From Hyphomicrobiales bacterium (GTDB taxonomy: Bacteria > Pseudomonadota > Alphaproteobacteria > Rhizobiales > MH13), in NCBI GenBank assembly GCA_017642935.1, contig JAEPOK010000003.1, forward strand, positions 124,001-188,000: DNA of 64,000 bases. Direction: 5' to 3'. Below, piece after piece: positions 17,920 to 25,729 of the stretch. Below the pieces are notes generated by a model. It worked only from the letters and a program-made list of their open reading frames with translations, had not been told where the DNA came from and made no database searches. Made by a program: the position numbers and the translations under genes. Position 1 is the stretch's first letter, and the number at the start of each line of letters is the position of its first letter.

Positions 17920-18693
17920 ATGACGCGCTTGATGTTCACCGCACACACTCCCCGGTCTCAACCATCGGCGAATGCCGATCTGGCGCGGGTCATTGGTGTC
18001 CTGGCGATCGCGCTGCTGGTGTGGATCGCGAGCCCAGCAGTCGCACAGAGCCGTTTTTCCGATGCCGCGCTTGCCGATGGGTTTTATCGCACCGTCTTCG
18101 GCTTGGAATATGAAGCCGGCAGTCGCGGCGCGAGCGTCGTGAAAAAATTTGTCGGACCGGTTCGGCTTTATGTCGATCATCGATCGCGGATCGACAGACG
18201 TCGCGCGGTGGAGCGTTTCGTGGGGTCGGTGAACCGTGCCGTGCGTGGCCTCGACTTGCGGGTTGTCGATAGCCCGCTTGAGGCCAATTTCACCGTCTAT
18301 GTGGTCGATCGGGCGCAATATGCTCAGGTGATCCAGGACGATGTCTACAACTCCTCGCGCGCCGAAGTGCGTGGCCGCTGCATGGTGCGTGTGCTGACGG
18401 GTCAAGGCGGGATCAGCCAGGCACAGGCCGTGATTGTGTCGGATGAAGGCGATTTCCTGTTCAACCGCTGCATGGTTGAAGAGGTCTTGCAGGGTCTTGG
18501 GCCGTTGAACGACGATCCGACTTTGACGGCCAGCGTCTTCAACGATCAATCCCAGCACACGCGGTTCATGCTGCATGATCGTTATGTGCTGAACATGCTC
18601 TACCATCCCCGCATTCAGCCAGGCATGCGCCGGGATGATGTCGATCGGGTGCTGCGCATGGTGCTTGGCGACGTGCGAGCCTGGGTGCGCTAG
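17920..18693 (+). CDS. DUF2927-family exported protein
   Basis: The 257-residue precursor has a hydrophobic N-terminal segment (VIGVLAIALLVWIASPAVA) ending at an AVA-QSR cleavage site. The mature part carries DUF2927 features: a pattern EEVLQGLGPLNDDP, then SVFND and LHDRYVLNMLYHPRIQPGM. Family members are weakly metalloprotease-like, and no activity is proven. ATG 17920 is used; an ATG at 17932 is also possible, and neither has a strong SD. A ten-codon frame (17891-17923) overlaps its start. The gene is monocistronic, divergent from cheZ. Confidence 0.82.
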   Translation: MTRLMFTAHTPRSQPSANADLARVIGVLAIALLVWIASPAVAQSRFSDAALADGFYRTVFGLEYEAGSRGASVVKKFVGPVRLYVDHRSRIDRRRAVERFVGSVNRAVRGLDLRVVDSPLEANFTVYVVDRAQYAQVIQDDVYNSSRAEVRGRCMVRVLTGQGGISQAQAVIVSDEGDFLFNRCMVEEVLQGLGPLNDDPTLTASVFNDQSQHTRFMLHDRYVLNMLYHPRIQPGMRRDDVDRVLRMVLGDVRAWVR

Positions 18694-18777
18694 GCAGGTT
18701 TACAGGACGCACCACCCGAGGCTTTGGCTCTCTCGACCGCGTGCAGCAGCCGAGAGAGTTCGATCAGGGTTTGGGGA

Positions 18778-19266
18778 TCAGACCAGCCCGGGCAACGCAA
18801 ACAGGATCAACGCGGCTGACACCACGCAGGCGGACCCCCGCACTGTGTTCCAAAAGCTCCAGCGCGGCACATAGGTCTGGGTCCAGAACGCGCTGGTGGC
18901 CCCGTCGGCCACATCCATCTTGGCCAGGCGTTCGTTGAGCGGGACATTGAAGCCCACGGTCACGCCGAAACAGCCGATGAAATAGATGAACCCAGCGGCA
19001 GCGAGGATTGTTCCCGTGGTTCCGGGAACCGTTGTCAGCGCATAAACTGCGATCACCAGTGAGAGCGGCGCAAGGCCGAGAAACAGGGCCATGAAGACCC
19101 AACGAAAAACCTCGCGATTGATGACCTGCATGGCCTCAACGCCGCCGGTTCCAGAGGTCCGGGCGAGCGAACGCATGATGAAGTCCGAAAAGGCCAGGAA
19201 CACGCCGCCGACCAGCGCGTAGGCGAGCGCGGCAAACTGGATGAGTATGAGAAAGAGAAGAGACAC
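18778..19266 (-). CDS. DUF1772 (anthrone-oxygenase-like) membrane protein
   Basis: The 162-residue product begins at GTG 19266, with AAAGGA eight bases upstream, giving VSLLFLILIQFAALAYAL. It has four hydrophobic helices. The motif NVPLNERLA in the loop before the last helix is the hallmark of DUF1772, also called the anthrone oxygenase family. The reaction is unknown in bacteria. An upstream extension of the frame would give a soluble, Pro/Ser-rich head and is rejected. It is the last gene of an AraC, NmrA, DUF1772 group on the same strand, 73 bases after the NmrA stop. Confidence 0.83.
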   Translation of the reverse strand: MSLLFLILIQFAALAYALVGGVFLAFSDFIMRSLARTSGTGGVEAMQVINREVFRWVFMALFLGLAPLSLVIAVYALTTVPGTTGTILAAAGFIYFIGCFGVTVGFNVPLNERLAKMDVADGATSAFWTQTYVPRWSFWNTVRGSACVVSAALILFALPGLV

Positions 19267-19339
19267 GGTCTTTGTCCTTTGGTTCGATGGGCGGGAGGCT
19301 GGCGCCTCCCGCCATGTTTGGTCTGTGTTAAGTTTGCGC

Positions 19340-20176
19340 CTAGGCGGCTTGGTGCCAAGCGCCTGCCTGGGCGGCACGCTTGGTGAAGTCGGAGAAGCTG
19401 CGTGGTGGACGGCCGAGCGCCCGCTGCACGCCATCGGTCAGGTGGGCGTTGCGTCCATCCAAGGTCTCACGCGCGATACCTGTGAAGACGTCGGCGACAA
19501 AATCGCCGCCTGCGTCGGCCACATTGCGGTGAAAGTCCTCAAAGGAAATCGGAAGGTGCTGAACCGGCTTTCCGATGGCGTAGGAAAGCTCCGCTGCCAT
19601 GTCGGCGAAAGACAGCATTTCCGGTCCTGTCACCTCGTAGAGTTCGCCGGTGTGGCCCTTTTCGGTGAGGGCGGCCTCCACGACATCAGCGATGTCGTCA
19701 ATGTCGATGATCGGCTCGCGGATATCACCGCCAGGCATCGGCAGCATGCCGGCCAAAATCGGGTCGCGCAGATAACCCTCGCTGAAGTTTTGCGCGAACC
19801 AGGCAGCGCGGACGATGGTGAACGGAATACCGGAAGCACGAACGACTTCTTCACCGAGCTTGGCGTGGTGTTCGCCGCGGCCCGAAAGTAGGACCAGATG
19901 TTGAAGGCCAGCCTCTTTGGCGGTCTTGCAGAGTGCGTCCAGTTTCTCGACCGCACCGGGGAAGGCAAGATCGGGAAAGTAAGTGACGTAGGCGGATTTC
20001 ACCCCATTGAGGGCCGGACCCCAAGTTTCTGGGGCTTCCCAGTCGAAGGGGATGGCAGCGTTGCGCGATCCGCGGCGAACCGGCAGGCCGAGCGCTTCGA
20101 GTTTGCTGGCAACGCGGCGACCGGTTTTGCCGGTGGCGCCGATAACGAGGATGTCTTGATTGGGTTGGGTCTGCAT
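19340..20176 (-). CDS. NmrA-like NAD(P)-binding reductase
   Basis: The 278-residue protein starts with a Rossmann motif (ILVIGATGKTGRRVASKL), continues with an SDR-type YVTYFPDLAFPG and LVLLSGRGEHH, and has a C-terminal substrate-binding part. The lack of the SDR Tyr-Lys pair in its usual position fits the atypical NmrA-like/NAD(P)H azoreductase group. It likely reduces or binds a small quinone-like or redox substrate, unidentified. AAGGAG eight bases before ATG 20176 supports the start. It lies between the AraC regulator gene (115 bases upstream) and the DUF1772 gene. Confidence 0.88.
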   Translation of the reverse strand: MQTQPNQDILVIGATGKTGRRVASKLEALGLPVRRGSRNAAIPFDWEAPETWGPALNGVKSAYVTYFPDLAFPGAVEKLDALCKTAKEAGLQHLVLLSGRGEHHAKLGEEVVRASGIPFTIVRAAWFAQNFSEGYLRDPILAGMLPMPGGDIREPIIDIDDIADVVEAALTEKGHTGELYEVTGPEMLSFADMAAELSYAIGKPVQHLPISFEDFHRNVADAGGDFVADVFTGIARETLDGRNAHLTDGVQRALGRPPRSFSDFTKRAAQAGAWHQAA

Positions 20177-20290
20177 GGGTTTGCTCCTTGGCTTGATGAG
20201 AGAGCCATGGAGTAGCCAGGGGCGGGCGATCCGGTCTTGACACTGTCGGTCACGCTTTTGACCGATGCTGCCACCGGTCAGGCGACGCGG

Positions 20291-21298
20291 TTAGAGCTCG
20301 CTATGCTGCCGGCGGAAATTGGCTGGCGTTTCGCCAGACCAACGCTTGAACGCGCGGTTGAAGGAACTCTGCTCGGAAAAGCCGGTCAGGAACGCGATTT
20401 CAGACAAGGCATAGCGCTCATCGCGCAACAGCCCTTCGGCGAGGTCGCGGCGAGTATCCTCGGTGAGCGCCTGGAAGGTAAGGCCGTGGTCGGCAAGCCG
20501 GCGATGCAGCGAACGCACGCTGATCCCGAGACGGCGGGCGACCTCCTCCATTTTCGGCAAGCCTTCGCTCAGCGCCCGGGCGATCACCTGTTTGGTCTGT
20601 TCCTCAAGAGACTGCTCACGCGTGACGGCCTGCAGCTCTTGATCCAGATGCTGGGTCAGAAACTGTGTGATGCCTTTGTCGCCAAGCTTGTTGGGACTTT
20701 CCATTGCCTCGCGGGAGATCAAAAGGGCGTCGCGATCAGAACCGAAGCTCACCGGCGCCAAAAAGTAACGCTCATGCTCCGAAACATATTGTGGCGCAGG
20801 ATGTTTGAGATGCACTTCCAGCGGTGCAAACGCGCCTGTCGGTGAAACCTCACGCGCAATGGCGGTGGCGCTGGCCAGCGTTGCTTCATTGGAGAGGCGT
20901 AAACCCAGCCGCCGTGGCCCGGCGCGATGGAGAATGAACCAGGTGGCATCACCGGCCGGTTCAAGCTCATATTCAACCACGCTCGTCCAAAGGCGCGCAT
21001 AACGGGCAATACGGGCATAGCCGCTGGAAAGCGTAAGCGCGGCTTTGAATGCCAGGCCAAGCGCGCCGTAATCATCGCATCGCATGGAGGCGCCCGTACG
21101 CAGCGGCAAGGATGTCGCGTCGATCTTGCCAGCGATCCGTTCCAGCAGATCGTAATAGGCGTCAGCCGCGACCATTGCTTTGGGGTCGACGGAGCTATCC
21201 GGCGAGAGACCGACCGACCGCAACAGATCGGCCGCGTCCACCTCTGGTCCGGCGGAAGCCACCATCTTGCGAACGAAGAGCGATGTGACGAAGCCCAT
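20291..21298 (-). CDS. AraC-family transcriptional regulator
   Basis: The 335-residue protein has an N-terminal Arabinose_bd-like sensor domain (GFVTSLFVRKMVASAG through about residue 200) and a C-terminal double HTH of the AraC type (KMEEVARRLGISVRSLHRRL and YALSEIAFLTGFSEQSSFNR, ending GETPANFRRQ). This is the architecture of OruR/GadX-type regulators. It reads toward the NmrA and DUF1772 genes on the same strand and is the obvious candidate to control them. No operator is clear. The ATG at 21298 gives the standard family length. Confidence 0.9.
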   Translation of the reverse strand: MGFVTSLFVRKMVASAGPEVDAADLLRSVGLSPDSSVDPKAMVAADAYYDLLERIAGKIDATSLPLRTGASMRCDDYGALGLAFKAALTLSSGYARIARYARLWTSVVEYELEPAGDATWFILHRAGPRRLGLRLSNEATLASATAIAREVSPTGAFAPLEVHLKHPAPQYVSEHERYFLAPVSFGSDRDALLISREAMESPNKLGDKGITQFLTQHLDQELQAVTREQSLEEQTKQVIARALSEGLPKMEEVARRLGISVRSLHRRLADHGLTFQALTEDTRRDLAEGLLRDERYALSEIAFLTGFSEQSSFNRAFKRWSGETPANFRRQHSEL

Positions 21299-21579
21299 AA
21301 GGCTTTATACTTGGCGCGCAATCGAGGTCCAGACGCGGCTTGGTGCCATCAATTCGCACGTTCACACCTGCTTAACCCTCTCGCCTAACCGGCGCTTTAC
21401 CACGCCCGTTGGCGCGCGATTTACCATCAACAAAGCAATACCGGCTTTGCGCGCCTCTGATCGGGTTTTTCGGAAAAGGATTCACCATTCCCTTGGCGCT
21501 TTCTGGCCTTCTTAAAGCCAGTGTGCGGCGCGTTAGGCGCGGCATTCGTCTTCTTTGTGTTGCGTAAGGACGGTGCGAA

Positions 21580-22380
21580 ATGGATTACGGGATTTGGACA
21601 AGCAAGGCGCTGCTCGGCCTTGGCGCCTTGACCATGTTGGTCGGCGTGTCGACGGGCGACGCGCAAGCGCAATCGGTCAGCTATCACGCGGGCTCCCCTT
21701 ATGTGATGCTGCATGAAGAGCGCTCCTCGCCTTGGCTTCTTCAGCTTCAGCCTGGCTATGCGCGGCAGCAACACCATGTGCGCCGGCAGCAAGCGCGGCA
21801 CGCCTATCAACGTTCGCTGAGCGGCCGCTTGGTCACGCAGCCAACTCATCGCCAAGCCGTTCAGGCGCATCGCCCGGCGGTGCAGGAAGCCAGCGTCGCG
21901 CCAAGCCACCAACTCAATCCGATCTTTCTGCCGCAGGTGGTGAGCTACGACACGCACCATGCGGTTGGCACGATTATCGTCGATCCGCACAACCGCTTCC
22001 TTTATCTGGTCGAAGAGAACGGTCAGGCCCGCCGCTATGGCGTCGGCGTCGGTCGTGCCGGGTTTGGCTGGTCGGGTACAGCTACTATCCAGCGCCGCGC
22101 CGAATGGCCTCGTTGGACACCGCCCGCCTCGATGATCGAGCGTCAGCCGGAGCTGGAAGAATGGCGCCACGGCATGCCCGGCGGCCTGGACAACCCGCTG
22201 GGTGCGCGCGCGCTCTATCTCTATGAGGGTGGCCGCGATACGCTCTATCGCATCCACGGCACCAACCAGCCTTGGACGATTGGCCAGGCGATGTCGTCAG
22301 GTTGCATCCGCATGCGCAATGAGGATGTGACCGATCTCTATGAGCGGGTGCGCATCGGCGCCCGCGTTGTGGTTCTCTAG
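21580..22380 (+). CDS. L,D-transpeptidase (YkuD/ErfK family)
   Basis: The 266-residue precursor has a signal-peptide-like N-terminus (LGLGALTMLVGVSTGDAQA) and a Gln/His/Arg-rich linker (about residues 50-100). The C-terminal YkuD domain carries the catalytic signature HGTNQPWTIG at 226-235 and SSGCIRMRN, with the nucleophile Cys242. Such enzymes cross-link peptidoglycan with 3-3 bonds or anchor outer-membrane proteins to the wall in the periplasm. AAGGA nine bases before ATG 21580 fits. It stands alone, with its own terminator at 22411. Confidence 0.93.
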   Translation: MDYGIWTSKALLGLGALTMLVGVSTGDAQAQSVSYHAGSPYVMLHEERSSPWLLQLQPGYARQQHHVRRQQARHAYQRSLSGRLVTQPTHRQAVQAHRPAVQEASVAPSHQLNPIFLPQVVSYDTHHAVGTIIVDPHNRFLYLVEENGQARRYGVGVGRAGFGWSGTATIQRRAEWPRWTPPASMIERQPELEEWRHGMPGGLDNPLGARALYLYEGGRDTLYRIHGTNQPWTIGQAMSSGCIRMRNEDVTDLYERVRIGARVVVL

Positions 22381-22410
22381 GACAGAGACAAACGTTCCAG
22401 AAGGATCAAG

Positions 22411-22445
22411 AAGGCGGCTGGAGGCATTCCTCAGTCGCCTTTTTT
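22411..22445 (+). terminator. Terminator of the L,D-transpeptidase gene
   Basis: A hairpin with arms AGGCGGCTGGAGG and CTCAGTCGCCT (one mismatch and a bulge) encloses CATTC and runs into six T residues. It begins 31 bases after the stop and ends against the stop of the converging PNPOx gene. Confidence 0.85.
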
Positions 22446-22947
22446 ACATCAGGTCTGATGCTTTCAGGTTGAAGGCCTTGCCGAAGCCGCCGTTCAAAAA
22501 GGCGCGTTCGGGCGTGATGCGCCAGAAATGGAAATCGGCGAAGTCCACATAGAGCTTGGCCTTGGGATTGCGCGCCAGATAGGCCGTTCGCGCCGCCTGC
22601 CGGTCCGATGCATCGACCAGGGCTGCTCGCCCAATCAACGTCAGACGCGGGTGAGTCAGCGGATCGCCGCCGGGTTTATTGATCTGTCCCGGCTCGCCGA
22701 TCAGCAGCGAGCAGCGCCCATCGCTGGATAGCGCTGTGAAATGGGCTGACAGCTCCGACATCAAGAGCAGCGGCGCGCCATCGGCATCCAGCCCAAAGCC
22801 GGTTCGCGTCACCAATGGATGGCCCGTTTCGGGCTGTAGGTGGGCGAGCGCCGCGAAGGGCGCCTTGTCGAGCAGGGCGCGGGCCAAAGCGCGCGCATCA
22901 TCATCGACCGGCCTTATCGGTGAGCCGGCTTTTTCGGGCGTGTTCAT
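22444..22947 (-). CDS. HugZ-like pyridoxamine 5'-phosphate oxidase family protein
   Basis: The 167-residue product has the split-barrel FMN-binding fold typical of PNPOx-like proteins: APFAALAHLQPETGHPLVTR, GAPLLLMSELSAH, RCSLLIGEP, RLTLIGRA and a C-terminal FADFHFWRITPERA. Related small proteins act in haem degradation or flavin binding. The function here is not established. ATG 22947 lies eight bases after the stop of the upstream amidotransferase gene and has no strong SD, so translational coupling is likely. It is the last of three genes, with DUF6356 and class II amidotransferase. Confidence 0.82.
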   Translation of the reverse strand: MNTPEKAGSPIRPVDDDARALARALLDKAPFAALAHLQPETGHPLVTRTGFGLDADGAPLLLMSELSAHFTALSSDGRCSLLIGEPGQINKPGGDPLTHPRLTLIGRAALVDASDRQAARTAYLARNPKAKLYVDFADFHFWRITPERAFLNGGFGKAFNLKASDLM

Positions 22948-22955
22948 GCCGCGAT

Positions 22956-23756
22956 TTATGCGACAGCGGCGCGAGCCAATCCAGTGCCAATCACCAGTGG
23001 CTGACGGTCGCACATGTCGGCACTGAGCGTGATGAGCGTGTCAGCCTCGACGCTTTGCCAGCCATTCGTCAGGCTATCCAGCGGCTCAGAGGCCAGCGTC
23101 CAGCCGTCTGTCTCGTTGCGCCGCAGGTAAAGCGTCGGGCAACGATCATCGCTGGCGTGGCGGAAGCCGTAGAGCGTCTTGCCATCGCTGAAAACGCAGG
23201 TGAGCCGCACTGCCTCTTTACCCGCGCCATAACAGCTTCGCTCGGCCAGCAGGTGAAGCAGCTTTTCAACGGCGGAAGCCGGATCATCCATCAAACCGAA
23301 TGTCAGAAGCAGGAGGAAAATGAGCTCAGAGTCCGTCGTTCCACGGCGCAGTGCGTAGAGCTCATCGGGCAGCATCGCCTCCAAGCCGCGGCGGATCGCC
23401 TCAATGTCCGGCACCTGGCCATTGTGCATGAACGACCAATTTTTGTACGCGAAGGGGTGGCAGTTGACCCGCGAGGTTTCTCCCGCCGTCGAGGCGCGCA
23501 CATGAGCGAGAAACAACCGCGAACGCACCATGCGGCAGAGACTTGGCAGATTACCGTCTGACCAGGCCGGCAGGACATCGCGGTAGAGCCCCGGCTCGGC
23601 ATCCCGGTCGTACCAGGCAAACCCAAAGCCGTCACCGTTCACCGCCAGTTTGGCCTCGCTCGCATGTTGGCTTTGTTCCAAGAGCGAATGGTCCGGCTCA
23701 ACGATGATCTGACCGAGTGCAACTGCGGGACCGAGATAGGCGGCAAGACGGCACAT
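22956..23756 (-). CDS. Class II glutamine amidotransferase (EgtC/YafJ-like)
   Basis: The 266-residue protein begins MCRLAAYLGP, which places the catalytic Cys2 at the mature N-terminus, as in Ntn-type glutamine amidotransferases. Other class II landmarks are GDGFGFAWYD, FLAHVRASTAGETSRVNCHPF, WSFMHNGQV and RGTTDSELIF. Family members hydrolyse gamma-glutamyl amides; EgtC does so in ergothioneine synthesis. No other egt gene is near, so the substrate is undefined. It starts six bases after the DUF6356 stop and is followed eight bases later by the PNPOx gene, so all three are probably one operon. Confidence 0.92.
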   Translation of the reverse strand: MCRLAAYLGPAVALGQIIVEPDHSLLEQSQHASEAKLAVNGDGFGFAWYDRDAEPGLYRDVLPAWSDGNLPSLCRMVRSRLFLAHVRASTAGETSRVNCHPFAYKNWSFMHNGQVPDIEAIRRGLEAMLPDELYALRRGTTDSELIFLLLLTFGLMDDPASAVEKLLHLLAERSCYGAGKEAVRLTCVFSDGKTLYGFRHASDDRCPTLYLRRNETDGWTLASEPLDSLTNGWQSVEADTLITLSADMCDRQPLVIGTGLARAAVA

Positions 23757-23762
23757 ATCGGT

Positions 23763-23999
23763 CTAGTGGCGCGCTTCCATACGGGCGTGCAGTTTTTTGA
23801 TCAGGCGACTTGCCGTCGTTTCAAAAAGCGGCGGGATGATCGCGTGGATCAAGGCGGCCAGACCGGCTCCAAAAAGCGTCAGCGCAAAGCCTGCGGCAAA
23901 CCGCATATGCTGGAAATAGGTCTCATCGACACTGGCTGGGTGGTCGATGAAGCCGCGCCAGAAACTGCTGCGGGGTTGGGTATCGATATGATCGGTCAT
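23763..23999 (-). CDS. DUF6356-family small membrane protein
   Basis: The 78-residue product carries the family phrase FWRGFIDHPASVDETYFQHM, then one membrane helix (FAAGFALTLFGAGLAALIHA) and a basic tail TASRLIKKLHARME. GGGAG about seven bases before ATG 23999 supports the start. It is the first gene of the three-gene group with the class II amidotransferase and PNPOx genes, divergent from the Lrp-type regulator at 24104. Function unknown; the conserved neighbours suggest an envelope or thiol-related role. Confidence 0.82.
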   Translation of the reverse strand: MTDHIDTQPRSSFWRGFIDHPASVDETYFQHMRFAAGFALTLFGAGLAALIHAIIPPLFETTASRLIKKLHARMEARH

Positions 24000-24103
24000 G
24001 CTGCGCTCCCAAGAATGACGTTCGTAGAAGCTCGCATGAAATGGGCGAGAGAATGTCCCAGATTTCGTTTCTTTTTCCAAACTATTGGGATACCATCCCT
24101 CAC

Positions 24104-24565
24104 ATGAGTATCTCACTCGACGAAATGGATCGTCGTATTCTTCGCCACCTACAACGCGATGCCTCCATGAGCATGGATTCGGTGGCCGATGCGGTGAACC
24201 TGTCGCGCAATGCCTGCTGGCGGCGAATCAAGAACCTGGAAGATGCCGGCGTTTTGACGCGGCGCGTCGCACTGGTCGATCCGCAGACCATAGGCCTCGA
24301 TCTTCTCACCTTTGTATTGGTGCGCACCAACCGCCACGATGCTGACTGGCTGAAAGCCTTTCACAAAGCGGTTCGGGAACTGCCAGAGATTGTTGGCGCT
24401 CACCGCTTGTCCGGCGATTTGGATTACATCCTGCGGGTGCGCGTGGCGAGCGTGCGCGACTATGACGCGTTCTATCAGCGCCTTATTGAGCGCGTGCCGA
24501 TTTCCGATGTTTCGGCAAGTTTTGTGATGGAAGACATCAAGGACACCACGGAGCTTCCGCTCTAA
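24104..24565 (+). CDS. Lrp/AsnC-family transcriptional regulator
   Basis: The 153-residue protein has the N-terminal HTH (LDEMDRRILRHLQRD, VADAVNLSRNACWRRIKNLE) and a C-terminal RAM/AsnC ligand-binding domain (TFVLVRTNRHDADWLKAF, VGAHRLSGDLDYILRVRVAS). These regulators respond to amino acids. ATG 24104 is preferred over an upstream in-frame ATG at 24041. Its gene diverges from the DUF6356 operon across 104 bp, where TCCCA (24056) and TTGGGA (24085) form a possible operator. It may control that operon. Confidence 0.92.
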   Translation: MSISLDEMDRRILRHLQRDASMSMDSVADAVNLSRNACWRRIKNLEDAGVLTRRVALVDPQTIGLDLLTFVLVRTNRHDADWLKAFHKAVRELPEIVGAHRLSGDLDYILRVRVASVRDYDAFYQRLIERVPISDVSASFVMEDIKDTTELPL

Positions 24566-24605
24566 CACCGTTGTCATGGGCGGCCCGCACCCTCATATCT
24601 TGTCT

Positions 24606-24968
24606 ATGCCTTCAACGAGCACGCTGATCAGCAGTTTTGTTCTCTTATCCGTCGCCGCCATGGCGCTCGTGCTGTGGGCGGCGCAGGGCGGCGCCAATGA
24701 AGACGGACTTCTGATTGCGGTCTTTCCGCCGACGGCCGACGAGCGCACGATTATGCAAGCCGTGGTGGCGGCGGAGGGAACCTTTGTGCGGGCGAGCCTG
24801 CCGGAAACCATTGTCATTGCTCACAGCAGACAGCCCGACTTTGCCGATCGCTTGAAGGCAGAGGGCGCTTGGCTCACCTATTCCGATGCGCCCTTCGGCA
24901 ATGGTTTGGCCGGATGTCTGGCGTTGGCCACGGTGCCGTTTGAAAGGGCGGTGGTTCCGGCCCGCTAG
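24606..24968 (+). CDS. Hypothetical membrane-anchored protein, 120 residues
   Basis: The protein has an N-terminal hydrophobic helix (LISSFVLLSVAAMALVLWAA, residues about 7-26) and a 90-residue soluble part (GLLIAVFPPTADERTIMQAV, later PFGNGLAGCLAL). The helix could be an uncleaved signal or anchor. An alternative start at 24576 adds ten residues; neither start has a clear SD. It is 40 bases downstream of the Lrp gene on the same strand and might be co-transcribed. I do not recognise a family. Confidence 0.62.
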   Translation: MPSTSTLISSFVLLSVAAMALVLWAAQGGANEDGLLIAVFPPTADERTIMQAVVAAEGTFVRASLPETIVIAHSRQPDFADRLKAEGAWLTYSDAPFGNGLAGCLALATVPFERAVVPAR

Positions 24969-25030
24969 CTTACTGGCGATGGAACCGGTTTGGCGCCTTC
25001 ATCCAAAGATGGTGCGACAGGCGGACGTGC

Positions 25031-25612
25031 TCAAGCGAGCTCCTTGACCATTAACAGCGCCTCGGTGGACTCCAAGCCGAAGTCAGCCAAACGAAACGGC
25101 CGCCGCGCCTTTTCCAGGTAACCTGCCCGCTCATAAGCGTGGATGGCACCAACGTTGGACGCAACGACAACCAGCGCAAGACCTGGACAGCCACATTCAT
25201 GCGCCTGCGACTCGGCCTCGTCCAACAGGGCTGTCCCTAGGCCCTGCCCGCGGCTATCGGGACTCAACGCCACGAAGTTGATGTACCAATAACCCGGCAC
25301 AAGGTTTTCCAGTTCCTTGAGCGCCAACAAGGCGTCGGGAACGTCGAGCTCTGCCGGCTCGGGCGTGGTCGGCAAGGGGTATCCAATCATGCCCCCAAGT
25401 GGCAGGCCGCCTTGCACACACACCCACCCATGGCGGTAGCTGAACTCGCCTTCCTCCGCGCGCACCAGAGCGAGACCGAACTCCGAACCGTCCATTCCGT
25501 CCGGCGCCATTTCGCGCAAAAGCGCGGGCACAAAACCGTCGCTCGCCATGTCGATGACACGCAGGATCAGCGCGGCGTCCTCTGGTGTGGCCTTACGAAT
25601 GACCGGTTGCAC
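25031..25612 (-). CDS. GNAT-family N-acetyltransferase
   Basis: The 193-residue product carries the acetyl-CoA-binding motif A (YINFVALSPDSRGQGLGTAL) and a C-terminal GAIHAYERAGYLEKARR (motif B). The start is GTG 25612, with AAGGAG about eight bases upstream. The acceptor is unknown. It lies between the hypothetical gene and the glycolate oxidase operon without clear ties to either. Confidence 0.9.
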   Translation of the reverse strand: MQPVIRKATPEDAALILRVIDMASDGFVPALLREMAPDGMDGSEFGLALVRAEEGEFSYRHGWVCVQGGLPLGGMIGYPLPTTPEPAELDVPDALLALKELENLVPGYWYINFVALSPDSRGQGLGTALLDEAESQAHECGCPGLALVVVASNVGAIHAYERAGYLEKARRPFRLADFGLESTEALLMVKELA

Positions 25613-25729
25613 AGCCCACTCTCCTTGTCATTTCAGCCAAGGCGATGGGATTGGAATCGGGCGACCGCGTCAAGGCATCTTGATTGAAAGTGGGCAGCAG
25701 CGTTTCGGCGTCGATCAAGCCTGAGGATG

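Noticed and set aside
17891-17923. Ten-codon frame (MKDHRDSNRR) overlapping the DUF2927 start
   Set aside because: Too short to judge. It could be a leader, but no stem-loop or codon bias supports it.
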